Counted from the first letter of the stretch, positions 36,801-49,621 are shown. The stretch is DNA of 64,000 bases from Sclerurus mexicanus (GCA_013396755.1 VWZF01002931.1:62226-126225); one strand, 5' to 3'. A program made the numbers and translations. The notes: generated from the sequence alone by a model not told the origin.

Positions 36801-39800
36801 TTCAATACTCTATGACCAAGCATATGGCTGTCCAGAAGGCTTTACAGAATGCGAGTCATCTGCTGCCATGCTCTTCAGTCCACAAAGCATTTCTGCAGTA
36901 CAGACACCTCACAAATTCGATGAGGGAATATAAAAACGGAGTCTTTAATCTACAGGCAGCTGATTGAAAACTACATGGATTCCCAAAGCTGTTCTGTTTG
37001 TCCATCCAAGAGTGAACCACTGACTTCACTTTTCATGGAATACATATCTACACCTGGCAGGTTCTGAAGTAACACAGACTGCTCTCAAGGTTTTAAATTT
37101 GTCTTACCTACAACACATTACCTCATACATGGTACAAGGACGCTGGTTTATGCTCCTCCAGGAGCTGTGATCCTCTGCTAAAGCGGCAGACATGAATCAG
37201 AGCACCTGTACGCCCCAATGACACTATGTGAAAAGGTGGTCCCAGAAATACGGCAAGTTAGAAAAGAAAACTGGATACACAAAAAACTGTGCTGATAAGT
37301 CTTAAAATAGATTACACTGTAGCTTACAGTCAGGAGACAACATACTCATTTTGGACTTGGACTTAGCTATACTCCCAAGCCTAGAACTACCCCTGGCTTT
37401 ATGTTAGGCAAAACGAGTAGAACTGTCAGCAACAGGAGATGACAGACAATTATTAAACCAGTAAAGGTCATTCAAAAAGATGCATCGAGACTGGCTGGTC
37501 TATATTCAAGCATCTGGTTAAGCAGACAAATAAATATTTATTCTTGAAAAAGGGACAGAGTTCCAGCTCCTCCAGGCAAAAAGCATTAAGCCCTGCTATC
37601 CCAGGGCACTGGCACAGAGCGGGAGGCATCATTTACAGCAGCCAATTCATAGAAGGTCTTTTGTTCAAGCACTGCCTGAACTGATCCCCATCCCAGCTTT
37701 GCTGGCAAGACAAGTCAAACCAAGTCAAACTTTGAGGTAACCTGGCTGCCAAACTCAGATTTTCAGTCATGCTCTACAAGAAAGGGGCACCTTCTAGGGC
37801 ACAAAAAACCAGAGGTCAGAATGGCAGCAAAAGGCCACCCCTGCACAGTACTCAGCATTTGCCTGCAATGCTCAGCTCATCATCCTCCTGCTTTGGTTTG
37901 GAGTTTACAGGATCATAGTGCTGAATATAACAATGTGAAATTTAGCTCAAAAGAATAATTTTGGTTGGAAAGGACCTTCTTGCCCTTCTTCCCACTTACA
38001 ACACATCAGAATACACCATCTTTAAATGTTTTAACATTTTAGAAAGTGAATTGAGGAGAACAAAAAGAAGAAGGAAAAGACTCACAGTAGATCCATACAG
38101 ATTACCCTGTTATTTCAAGCAGGTTCACTTAGTCTCGCTTGAAAGGAAAAATGCCATTATATTGGAAAAAAATCCCTTTTATAATTTGTGCACATACATA
38201 AAGATTATAAAATGACATTTCTGACTTGTTTTTGCTCTCTCTCCCTTCCTTCCCTCTTCTCTTCTTTACTTTTTACATAATGCTGGCATAAGAGCTCATT
38301 TTATTGAAAGAGGTAACCGCTCAACTAGAAGACCTCATGCTTTGTCAAGAGCTTTGCTGAAAAGGATAAAAACAGATTTTACAGTAGTTACATGGCTCCA
38401 CTTTCTACTGACCTATTCCTGAACCCTGACTCAGTCAGGCAGGGAGTTGCATTCCCCAGAGATCAAATAGAAATATGCATAATCCATTAGATACTGTTTT
38501 TCAGTCATGTGTGGTATGATCGACAGTCCTTCACAACAATGTGTATCTCAAAGAGTTTTGCCTTCTAGCAGGAAGGGTTTGGGCAGTTTTTTATTTATTT
38601 CTAAGAAATCAGCTTGAGTGAGACACGAATGTATTTCATACACAAAAGTAGAAGTTGTGGTATACCTGCGACTTATTTAAACACAAGACTAAATTTAAGT
38701 ATTACCTGAGATGGAAGAGACAAACAGGATTTTAGTACTGTTTTGCTAGCATGGGATTAAGTTTGGCTTATCCTAACTTTACATCACAGTTTGCTGATTT
38801 CTGTGCGAAGGCATATTCCAGCTGAAGTTAAAAAGTTTCTCTCCAATATGGATGCTTGCAAAGATTTTTGCCTCAGTACACTTAATGGGCTTCTCTACTT
38901 AGTTATGCAGTTGCACAAATCTTGTAGAAATGTGAGCTTTATCAAGGTATTTTTGAACCTCCTGTAGAATTTGACTGGACAGCAAGTTCAAAAACTATGA
39001 TAAGCCTAGAGAGGGAAGGGGACAGTCACCAAATTACTTCATTAGTCTTGTTTCCTTACAAACCAGGGCAGGAAGACTAGAGGGTCAAATGAAGAATTGA
39101 ATTTGGGGTCTGAGAGCATCCAGCACCTCCAAGCTTGGTAGCTCCAATTATTCCTCATGCAAGGAGCAAAAGAGGATACAGGGAGACCCTCTCAGAGTTG
39201 AAATAAGTCAGTAATTCTCTCCTAAAAAAGAGAGAGAAAAAAAAACCCACCTCTGTCAAGAAATGCTGTACTTTTGAAATCTGAACTTTACAAAAGTAGT
39301 TCAACATTGCCAAAACTTTGTTTAGAGGAAAAAGCAGGGAGGGTGATGAAAGAAGGAGAAAGCATTCCAACAACATCAAAGCATTCTCCTCTGTGTTGTT
39401 AAAATATTTTTTTTTATCTTGAAATACAAACTTTTTGTGCTGACATATTTCTTTTTGCATGGCAGAAATAATTTTGAAAATGAAAAATCCCCAAAGCAAT
39501 AGAAAACTCCCTTGAAACTGAACACTGACCAAAACAGCTTCCTTTGCTACTCTACTGGCCAATCTCTTTTTTCTGGAAAACTTTGAAACTTCAGGCTTTG
39601 TTCCAAAGTGGAACAAAACATATTCTGAAATCACAGAATGCTTTGTGGAAAAGAACACTAACAGGCTGACAGATCTATTGTTCAAAAATGCAGGTGGACC
39701 TCCAGAGAGAAAGATTAGACCTCAGACTTCTGCTGCACCAACTAGATAAGGTCACAAGGAACATGAAGAGAATCACTCTTTTCATTTCTCTGCTTTCTGC

Positions 39801-41077
39801 ATTGGAAGGAAAGGGAAGGACCTAACTTCTCTTTAAGGACACCCTAAAGCATCACCAACAGAAAGAAAAAAGACCTAATAACTGAGAATCTTCACCTCCA
39901 GAATTAAAGGGGGGTTGGGGGGTGACTGTACTGAAATCTATACTGAAAAAAAAGACAAGCCACCTAAGTATGAAAAATCATTGTGCAAAATTCTCTCTGC
40001 CCCCTTCTTGCCTGCACATTTTCCAGTCTATTCTGCACACACACACAGAGTGAGATTCTTCTCTGAATCTTGATCATTATGGATGCATAAAAGGAATTTT
40101 TGTTTAGTTTTCATCTGCAATAATTATTTGTATGCTACCTTCCAGTTGCCACCACTACAAAGGCTCATGGACCAACTGCATAAGGCACTGTGAAGGGTTG
40201 TAAGCTGACACAAGACTGTTCGATTTCCCAGCTGTGTTAGAGAAAGCATCAGTCAGGACACTCAGATGTCAACAAGGCAACTTCGAGGTAATGGTTTTCA
40301 ACCTGTGATTTGAAAAAGTCAAGAGGCATATACAATACATGCAAGGAGTCCACAGAAGGTAAGATAAGTCAGTCAGTTCATTTGTGCCATGCACATTGAA
40401 GAGGTACTACTAAAAAGGATTCAACACTTAAAATAAATGCTACACTCTATGGCAAGAAGTAGATAACAAAGGATTTCAGTCTTTAATAAAGACTGGTTTC
40501 TTCAGCCTTTCCAGAAGCATTGGGAACATAAAAGAAGCCTTTCAGAGTTTCAGATGTAAAATATTTTAATTAAACAAAAGAAGAAAAAACCTGCCATCCT
40601 CAAACTGTTATAAGTTGCTCCCGCCAGTAAGATAACTGTTGTCTATTTCAGTTTTATAGTAACAAGAGTATATTTACATGAAGGTGGACATTTAAAAGCC
40701 AGTGGGGTCTCCTTCCCACTGGCATGATTCAGGCATCATAATGCCAGTGAAACCAGGTCTACATTCAGAAAAAGTGAGTGCAATTTGTCCCTTGGCATCC
40801 CAGTTCAGAAAGAAACACCCATGGCTTTCTAAGAAAAGAAACTTCATCTTTGTATTACAAAGATCTCCCAAAGCTATGATGGATGAGCAACATTCCAAAA
40901 CCCTGAGTACCATTCTGCGTTCAGTTTTCACGCAATCAGAATATGTTTGTCCAAGCTCCAGCTGCTGATCATATCTGGACAGCTCTGAGAATAACATGAT
41001 TCAAAAGAACAGACTGCCTGAGCTAAAAATGTGTCAAATTATACAGTGACAGATGGTCTTTGCTGGGTTACTCTTAC
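33839..41077 (-). other. PTPN14: PTPN14 intron (7,239 bp)
   Basis: This phase-0 intron follows the start-codon exon, with donor GTAAGAG and acceptor TTTGTCTAG. It contains one doubtful CR1 remnant (37906-37985) and a pyrimidine-rich tract at about 38223-38275. The 176-codon open frame at 39155-39685 on the minus strand is unrecognised and probably chance. Nothing else is supported. Confidence 0.87.
37906..37985 (-). mobile_element. Possible CR1 remnant
   Basis: The plus strand shows AGGATCATAGTGCTGAATA and, about 40 bases later, TTTTGGTTGGAAAGGACCTT. The second block resembles the reverse complement of the CR1 3' end, and the first resembles its decayed octamer tail. The spacing is unusual and the match is short, so this is tentative. 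Confidence 0.4.
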
Positions 41078-41251
41078 CTCACGTAATTCCAGCCTCTGAG
41101 CCACAGCTTCCAAGCACTCCTGCCCCGTGCTCTCCACAGAGAGGGTGCACTCGATCACATTGCTGTCCAGCAGACGGATCCTTGTCACAAAGCAGTTCTT
41201 GCTCAAGACATTGTAGCGTCTGGTCCGTCGAAGTTTCAGCCCGAAAGGCAT
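41078..41251 (-). CDS. PTPN14: PTPN14 start-codon exon, residues 1-58 (FERM F1 lobe)
   Basis: This exon encodes the N terminus of protein tyrosine phosphatase non-receptor type 14, a cortical and nuclear FERM phosphatase known to restrain YAP1 signalling. The peptide begins MPFGLKLRRTRRYNVLSKNC and ends AQRLELRE exactly at a GTAAGAG donor (58 codons, phase 0). The basic N terminus and the RLLDSNVIECTLSVESTGQE core form the first strands of the ubiquitin-like F1 lobe; CFVTRIRLLDSNVIE is PTPN14-type and differs from PTPN21. The start is chosen because it matches the family N terminus, has G at -3, and has an in-frame TGA at 41272-41270, seven codons upstream. Base composition is more GC- and CpG-rich than the flanking introns. 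Confidence 0.97.
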
Positions 41252-41407
41252 GGCTGTTGTCCTGGAAGGTCACCCCTTCCTTCCCTGTACTCTTCGGAGA
41301 GTTATCAGCAGACTTGTCGACTTGCCTGGAAGGCTTCTTCAATTAGCACTACTCTCCTCCAGAAATGGAGATAGCTGTCCATTCCCAGGGTGAGCTTCAA
41401 GGGATTC
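41252..41407 (-). other. PTPN14: PTPN14 5' UTR part of the start-codon exon
   Basis: Upstream of the start codon the exon extends 156 bases to an acceptor with a good pyrimidine tract (TTATTTGTCTGTGTTTTGCAG on the minus strand, AG at 41409-41408). The leader holds an in-frame TGA at 41272-41270 and a separate 25-codon upstream ORF. An acceptor here means at least one further non-coding 5' exon must lie at higher coordinates, probably outside the window. The acceptor call is from consensus only; transcript data would settle it. Confidence 0.8.
41305..41382 (-). promoter_or_regulatory. Upstream ORF in the PTPN14 leader
   Basis: An AUG at 41382-41380 lies in a strong context (GGGAATGG: G at -3 and G at +4). 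It opens 25 codons beginning MDSYLHFWRR and stops at 41305, 53 bases before the PTPN14 start codon and in a different frame. If translated, it would lower or condition initiation at the main start by requiring leaky scanning or reinitiation. I do not recognise the peptide. Its use depends on the 5' exon structure upstream, which I cannot see. Confidence 0.5.
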
Positions 41408-42464
41408 CTGCAAAACACAGACAAATAAATAGAGTTGTGTGAAATAAGATGTTCCTGAAGTCCAGTGGGAAAGAGAAAAAGCTTAAGAGTCACATCTAAA
41501 ACCATAAAATAAACACCTCCACACACAGGATCGCCAGGCACTTACTATATCTCCCAAATTAACACCTTATACAAGAAATCTTTCAAAATACTATTTTGGC
41601 GCTGAATTTAAAGCACGAATTTAATTGCAAAGCTGTTCTTTGAGAAACTCAGTACAAACAGTAACTCTACAGGGCACGCATTCAGAGGTGCTAACTCTCC
41701 CACCATTACCCCCACCACAGGGGTCTATAACATAATCTTCAAGTTTTGGTGCCCTCGGGCCAGCTTTGAAAACTAGTTAAAAAAAGCTAAGAAACAGAGG
41801 CATTGAAAAGAGGTGCGAACTTGAAAGGCAGGCTGCGGTCAGCAGGAAATGCAGGCACTCAGCACCTCTGAAAAAAAAATCAAACCGAAAATATGCATGT
41901 GAAAAGCAAGAAGCATCCCAGCCATTTCAGAGAAGTCCCCTCTGAGGCAATCCCTGGCATTTCGCTCACTCCCAGATCCAAAGCAATTCTGCATTTCACA
42001 CTTTCAGGTGGAATGAGTAACTGCAGGAACACAGCTGGCAGAGACCAGGATAACACCGAGTGGGAGGAAGAGAACACATATTCTAGATATTGTTTCTAAC
42101 TAATACTCCTAAAATTTATCAGGGACATATGCAACTGTTGAGCCAAAACACAAAGTAGACACAAGAACTAGAGATACAGAAGTAATGACATTTAAGAAGC
42201 TGTGAGATCCACTACTTTTAAAACGAAAAGTTTAGTTAAGACCAGGTTCATTTAAACTAAAGCATTTGCACTGACATAATCAGCTTTAAAATGCCACTTT
42301 CCATGTGTTGAGAGGAATGAAGTAAAAAGGAAATTACTTGCTACCAAGACTTCCTGGTTTTATTTGAAATTCTGGGGAAAGAAATGGAGGAACACTAATG
42401 CTGGCATTTAAAAGTTCATTTCTCTTAACAAACAGTACTGCAAACAAAAGACTAGATCCCTTTT

Positions 42465-42488
42465 CCTTGCTTCTTAAGAGAAGCAAGG
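42465..42488. repeat. Perfect 10-bp inverted repeat
   Basis: The arms CCTTGCTTCT and AGAAGCAAGG are exact reverse complements around a TAAG loop. Partial pairing continues a few bases outside (TTTT against GAAG). It is a small hairpin or cruciform candidate inside the presumed first intron, with no known role. Confidence 0.8.
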
Positions 42489-45059
42489 GAAGGTATTGCC
42501 AGCTGAGTATGCATCATTTAGCTGAATATGACATTTCAAACAGATAGTACATTGCCCACATATGTCCTTTGGCACCAAAGTGCATGAATCAGTTATTTTC
42601 ACTTTCTATTGGATGTAGTTGTTATGGAGATTATTAAAAGCTGCCCAACTCACTAGACTAGTTATCATTACACTAGAAAAAATAAATATCACATATTTCA
42701 TTACGTGTATTTTCCAGTGCCAGTATAACTTGGCATTTATTAGGGGGATAAAGCAACACAAAACAAAAAAAGCCCCACACAAACAGAAACCCACAAAACT
42801 TCTCACTGGTAAGGTGTGTGACTACCCTGGTAGTCTACTGGCTTCACCAGAGAAAAGCCTAGAGGCTTTGAGAAGGAGCACGTGCTACTTGACTGAAGTG
42901 CAAACAAACCTATCAAATTAGCAGCTGTGGTTTAATCTCCCGTTTTTAACTTGCATGAGTACAGACATAATGGATTATTTGCACATAATTGCATGAGAGA
43001 GCTGTTATACCTTGCACTGCTGTAACATCAGAAGCCATCAAAGACACATAAATACATCCTCACAACAACCTGATGAGGCAGGGACCTGTTATCCATGACT
43101 CACAGAAAAGGAATTGAAACAAACATTCACCAGCTTGTTCAACATTGCTCAGGAGAATGGCTTCAGACCTATGTACTAAAACTACTTGCCCGTTACTTTA
43201 CTGACCAACCTATCTGAAACTACCGAATGGATCTGAAAAGCAGGAAGAATGGAAGGAAATTACAGAGAGGGAAGGGTGTGGAGGACTACATCTTATCAGC
43301 AACAGCATTTTTTATTTTTTTTTCAGTCTCTGGCTTTGCAGACTATTTTAAGTTGGACACATGGAGAGTTTTAGCTGGCTAATTCGATTTCAAAAAAACC
43401 TTATCTTCCATTACTGTTAGTTGCATCCATTTCCTTGCAAAGCATGAGCCATTCTCTGTACAGTAATTATACAGTTAGTAGTAGCCTAAAGATGAAAATC
43501 AATGTTAAAAAAAACTCAAGTAATTGGCCTTGCTGTCCAGGCACACTGAACACTATAGCTATCACTGGACAAGCTACCCCAGCGGGCATGTGTGCAAACC
43601 CATCAATTCCTGTATAACAGAAACATCAACATGGATTGCAAATACATTGCTCTAAGTTGTATCACACACTTAGGTAAACAAGACCAGTATTTTCCCTGCT
43701 TTTCAAATGCAGTGAAGTAACAGGAGTTCTCTTCATTCTACTAAGGGTCATCAGCTGTCACCATTTTCTAAAACTGCAGATGTATAAATGGGTTAATGGA
43801 TGCACTGGATGTAATACAGATTGGGTTACTTTTTCATTTCGTTTAAATACACATGAATGCCCAATGGCATCTCTCTCACACAAAATGTCACACTTCAGTT
43901 AGTTTCCAGTTAAAGTATGAATTGGGATGGCAAGGCTGGGAACACTTAAAACAGCTCAGAATGGCCCAGACTGTAAAAACTATTAATTCTCAATTCAGTG
44001 CAGGTGTCTGAGTTTTCTGTTTAGACCTATTCTGGATGTCTGACCAACTTTTCACTGGGTTTTCTGGTAAGATTTCTAAATAAGGTCTCAAAGGCCATGG
44101 TTACAGGCTCCTAACATAAACAAATTTCTTTGATGTTTGTATCAACTTAAAAGCATCAAGAGCATTCACTTTTACTCATAATTTTATAGATGACTGAAGA
44201 AAAGACTTCGTTGAAAGACAGAAGTGTTTTGGTCTTCCAAATGAAAGATTATTCCACTGCATGATCTCCTTTCCCAGTTTCAAGGTTGCCAAGGAGGAGC
44301 CATGTCCCTAATCAAGTTAAATCAACTGCGTAGGCATTCACAACACTCCCCTCCTCAAACTCACACTTCCACTTAAAACAAAACCAAACCAATGAAACTA
44401 AACCAAGCCTATGAACAGCTTATCAGATAACCATGAACTTGTCCTACTTTTAACAAAGGATTTCTATTAAGAGTATTTCAGGTGTGAAAGAGACAAATGT
44501 GACAACTTTTAAACTGACATTTTCTATTAAGGATTTATTTTTCTGAAGAGAAATTAGCCTGGTCCATTTTGCCCAATGTTTTCATTATTTTGGATTCTTT
44601 CTTTCCCTTCTCACTGCCATCCTCCAACTTTGTGTATCAATTGCTCTTAAGTTAGTTCTAAGAAGTGTGCCGAATTAAACAAGGTTCTTAGCTAGAGCAT
44701 ACACTTTGGAATTTAAACATTCTGAGTGGAAATTCCTTTTTTATAAAGTACATACTTTGCAGGCATATAAAACACACAAAACCCCTGAAGTTCCTCAACC
44801 ATTTCTCAGAAAGCAGCTACAAAAAAAGAAAAATACAAAAGGCTTTTCAGAAGCACATACAAGTTACCTGCACATCTAACCATCTTTTGATGGTTAACTA
44901 CTTTTATCTGATATGAATATCAATTCAAAAGTGAAACCTCAAAATCAGAGGTCGAAATAGGGTCCCTCTGAAAAACAAAAACATGGCACTAGCACTCTTA
45001 GGTATCTTGGAAAGTACTAGTCTGCCAGACTGAGACTTTTGCAATGCTAAGGCATGTGC

Positions 45060-45475
45060 TGATGCCAGTGCTGTACAAAAGCAGAGGCACAGTCGGGGAA
45101 GAGGAGGAGCAGGGCTGCCCTGCAAGGGGGGTGTGCTGGGAGCCAAGGATGACCCTGGCAGGACAGCATCCTCACTCACCATGGCAGACTCAGAAGGGAT
45201 GAACCAACCAGCAGAGCTGGGTGCTGCAAACAGGTCCATTGGCAGCCCCAGGCACGGTCAGCATTGAACCAGATCCAGGGGGCTCCAGCAGCAGGACACA
45301 GGGCTGGAGGATAACCAGCCACACAACTCAGCCAGAGGCTGATCTGAAATGGAAGTCCCAGACCTGTGGGCAGAGGGTGGGGTGGAAGCCCCAGATGAGG
45401 CTTGTTGGGGCTATTAAGTCACACAGGTGCACTGAGGGCCAGAAAAGGCAACATCATTTCCAGGCCTACTGTGCA
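45060..45475. other. GC-rich block of unknown origin
   Basis: This stretch is clearly richer in G and C than the AT-rich flanks and contains many CAG/CTG and GGG/CCC words (for example GGGGAAGAGGAGGAGCAGGG). CpG is not especially frequent, so it is not a clear CpG island. It could be an old transposon or LTR piece, a regulatory block or a rare exon region. I recognise no family and no protein in its open frames. Confidence 0.5.
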
Positions 45476-48469
45476 CTCTGACTATATTTTAAATCTTTAA
45501 CTCCGTCCAGTGTATGCTCATCTGAGACATAAACTGCGTTTTGCAAAATATTTCTTCTGAAACAGTTTGATGACAAACATGGTGTGCAAAATGTAAAAAT
45601 CAGAACAGCTTTTGAAAAAGCATCTATACTAAAAGCAGTTTCATCAGTATGAAGACAGAGATACAATATCTTAGTGGATTCTTGGTAAAGTTTAATATTC
45701 CCCTGTTTTCAGCAGACCAAGGAAACAGTGAACAACAGCCCCTTTGCTATCACTGACATTGGAATCATACTTCTTATGTTGTTTACTTGAGAAAGCCACA
45801 TGGATAAAGTCAATGGCTGTGGAATGGAGAAGACCAAAGGTGGCAAAATATAATAAAGAATGAAAATAGATTTGACACAGAATAAAACTAAATCTTTAAT
45901 CTATGATCTCATGTCAAGCACAATATAAGTTCTTTCAACAGTTTTTGCTAAAAACCAGCTTAAAGATGGGCCTGATGTAAACCATGTATGGCTCAGCTCA
46001 AGACACTTACTTATTCTCTACTGTGCTTGAAAGCCTTACCAGCATACTGTCTGTGCAAAGGCAGCAGACAAGGAGATATGGATCTCTCCAATGGTATTTG
46101 ATTCCTCCACAATACCGCTGCATCTTGCAATGTGAGAGAGGAGAAATAATTGATCAGTCTTGCAAAAGATCCTTCCCTGTATAGAAGGGGCTTCATAAAA
46201 TACCACTCCTCCACTGTTCAACAACAGAATACTGTTCTTCACATATCCAGAGGCAGGAAAAAAACATGTATCTCATCCAACCAAGAATATCTTTCAAGCA
46301 CAGTGCTGAATACCTTCAAGCTGCAGATGGAACAGCTGTAATGGTTTAGGGAGGAAAAGGTGAATCTAGTAGTGCTACTATTAGAAACCAGCCTTCTTCA
46401 CTGGCCAGTCCTGCATGAGCAACTAGGCCAGATTCACAGTGTGATATGCAACACAAAATTGCTTCTGATTTTTCAGAAAACTTTGTTAGTTTCCGCATAG
46501 AATATAAACACTCCCTATGGATCTAAATTACCTGACACAGATAAAAAATTGTGCTTTTCCAAAAGAGTAATTATTATTTTTTTGCTTAGTGAGATATTAC
46601 AGTGAAACCAGGTCAAGCCACTAGTACACAAAAAGCAAATGAATGAATATTTTAGATGTTTTCCAAGCCTAGAACCACAAGAAGCCAGAAATACAAAAAA
46701 TTCTTCCTTAGCTCTTCCAAAGTCAGCTAGGGCTGGCCAGACTTTTGGTTGTTAGTAGTTTTAAATGGCAGGCTGAAGGCTGTAAGGGAAGCCAAGCACT
46801 AGGTGTTCTATGAGAAAGAGGCCGTATGGCAGAAACTGCTTCATGAGGTAAAGGGCACTGCTTCAGTCACTGGGCATTCTCCCACTTCTTTAAATTTATT
46901 TGAAGGCCAGGAGAGAAGAAAGGCTTATAAATAATTAAGGCCAAAATAACTCTCAGGACATTTCCAAGTACGTGACTTGCTCCTCTATTACAGACAACAG
47001 GTACAGACTGTACTGCACTCAAAGAAGCATTAAAAAAAAAAATAGCATCTGATATGAAATGCACTTAAAGCAGAATGCCTTCTCTCACTTCATTTGCTCT
47101 TGTATGTAATTTCTGAAACTCCAGGAAGAAAGCAATTACTGTCACACTGCAGCCTGTGTTTACCAACAGCACATGGCACCCCTCCAGCATTCCTAGCACT
47201 GCAGGAGCAGCAGCACACCTAACAGAAGTATGTAACCCTGGGCTGGGTGCGAGACCACAGCATTTGATGTAAGCTGCAAGTGGTGTGCTAGCCTACAGTT
47301 GCAGAGAAGAATAAAAATAACAGTGTATGGGAGACATCTGACACAATCCATACCCATCCAGTTGAGTTCTGTCTAGAGGAGGAAATCTCTTCCCATGAAC
47401 TAGCTTTCTCTCCCTTAATTGCTGTCATGGGAGAGTTTCATGTGGATAAAGCATGGCAAGGAGTATTTCTGTGCCTAAAAAGGTGTCTGTACCCCACACA
47501 GTTATGGGTGGAATTGCCATAAAGCCTGATAAACTCTCAGGAGTCAAGTTCATCTCTGGACAGATGAAAGGGGTTTTTAACCCTTACATCATACAAGTCT
47601 TCTGCTGCAAGGGCACTGTCTTCAACTTATTTATACAGTCCCTAGCAAGACATGGACCTCATCCTCAGGTACTTAAATCCTTAAAAATTCTTAAGCAGGT
47701 GGAGAGGGAATTTAAATATTCCCCTAATCCAAATAGTAATAAAACTACTAACTTTCTCACTTCTACATTCTGAAAAATGAGTCAAATTATAATTTCATTT
47801 AATTTTTCTAACTATTGCTATATCCTATGCAAAACTTTTAAAGTCTCTAAGCATCTAGAGATCCCATACCTGTGTGCATGAACAGATGCCAAGGCTTCTC
47901 TAGGACACTGAACTTAGAAAACAACCGCTACTGTTACTACCCCTGTGAGTCATCAAACAACAACATGCAGTGGCCAACGAGCAAGAAACCATCTCAACTA
48001 GCATTTCTACTTTCCCAATTCAATCACAACTTTCCCTTTCCAGGAAAACTTCCATTCTCCATCCGATCCATCTTTGCTGTAACAGATTTTTATTTTTTTT
48101 AATCCAATTTGTAGTGTGCTTTGACTGTATCCAACTTGGGTCAGATTCTGCTTTCAGCAGTCCAAAAAAAATGTCAAGAGAGGTTTAAATAAAGTCAAAA
48201 CAACAACTTCAATTGGGACCGGTTAGACTTCTACCCTTTCCTCTCCTTTGTTGCAATACCCATGAGAGTACATACTCACTGACTCTGAAGCACATAGAGC
48301 TTAGTACATGCACCCCTTGCTATTCCCTCCTCCTCTCTCCTGCTAAAGCACCACACTTTTTATGTAAAAGCATCTCTCTTGTTCATCCACAGAACTAAGC
48401 CATTTTGTGGACACAAATCTATCAGGCAGACCTAAGTACTCTTCTGTGTCAGGGTCCACAAGTACCAAG

Positions 48470-48512
48470 TACTTTTATAGGTCTCACCTAGTCCAACAAA
48501 GTTCTATTATAG
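48470..48512 (-). mobile_element. Possible CR1 scrap
   Basis: Read on the minus strand, TTGTTGGACTAGGTGAGACC followed by TATAAAAG resembles the CR1 block GTTGGACTAGGTGACCTTTAAAGG. Only about 40 bases can be compared and no tail is present, so the call is weak. Confidence 0.3.
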
Positions 48513-49554
48513 AAAAGATGTGAACTTCCCAAACTGAAAATTAGCACCTTATTCATTACTTCCTTGCTCATTACTCCAGAATACCCTCAACAATTCAGCA
48601 GGTCTTTCTAAGGCAACTACTGATGAAGGATTCTTTTTAAAATAATCTAAGAATTCAAGTTAGGATTAGCATCTGCATAAAGTAACATATCTACACGATG
48701 CTCGCATTGCCATTATTATCAGTTTTAATCCACATAATATCAGTAATCTACTCACCTTGTAGAACTTTGTGTTCTAAGGTTTAAAAAAAAAGAAACAAAA
48801 AAAAAAAAAATGAAAGTGCCAGAGTGTACTTTTCCTTCCCATACAGGAAATGCTGCCTGTCCAAGCCAGGTGTCTGCAGCAGCTCCACCTCTCTGCCATG
48901 GCAGGGTTTAGGTCTGCAGGGTACAGTAGTTAACCATTTATAACCCTCTCGTGCCTTGGCTATGTTATTCCAAGACCTCAAATTAGACACAGCCAAGAGA
49001 GCCTGGATGGCACCTGTCCAAGGATGTAGTTTTGCACCTCAGGCAATCTCATCTAAGAGCTCACTACTGCCAGAAATGGGAGGGAGGTCCTGCTCTCTTC
49101 CCCTGCCTTCTTCCCCCTCCCTTAATTCCAGAGCACATTACTACAGCTTGTCTTATGTCAGCTCTGGAAATCTGCTGGGACTTCCTCATGGCTTAGCTGC
49201 TTCACCTTCCTAACTTAGTAAAAGAATATGGTCCTTTTTAGCTTGGTTAGTGAATTTTAATAGCTCACAGTGGAGCCCAGAATTAGTAGCTCACCTGGCA
49301 CAGGGAATAGAAGAATCACACAGCTCAAAGAAGGAAGAATATGAGCAATTCTGCCTTGACAGCAGTTGGGTCAGGTCAATTGAAGAGCTTGTGAAATCAC
49401 AGCCCAGGGAAGACTCAGGGTCTCAGCAGGCAAATGAACTCCCCAGAACACATTCCCATCATTTCTCTATGGCAAAGCCACTTTAGAATAAAAGTCGCTT
49501 TCCCTGAAACAGCCAGTTGATTAAAATTGCACAAATATGTTTTGCACTGTTTTT

Positions 49555-49621
49555 CCTCCTCCCACATCAGTCCTCACCCTGCCCTTACCCCCACCTCCAA
49601 CACCCCACCCCCCCACCCCCC
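49555..49621. repeat. C-rich tract, G4-prone on the transcribed (minus) strand
   Basis: The plus strand is dominated by C runs, ending CACCCCACCCCCCCACCCCCC followed by eight A. From 49582 to 49629 there is no G at all. The minus strand, which is the PTPN14 sense strand, therefore carries closely spaced G runs (6, 7, 4 and 5 long) that satisfy a G-quadruplex pattern. Confidence 0.85.

Noticed and set aside
39155..39685. 176-codon open frame on the minus strand, the longest in the window
   Set aside because: It has no recognisable domain, no flanking splice sites and a composition (Phe, Leu, Lys) expected from AT-rich sequence. One frame of this length in 64 kb is compatible with chance.
41079..41342. 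87-codon frame overlapping the PTPN14 start-codon exon on the same strand
   Set aside because: It begins at TTG, not ATG, is out of frame with the confirmed PTPN14 reading frame, and is a shadow of the real exon.
48470..48512. Tiny splice-flanked segment (ATAATAG acceptor, GGACTAG/GTGAGA donor)
   Set aside because: The donor lies in sequence resembling a CR1 block (GTTGGACTAGGTGA), which explains the apparent consensus.
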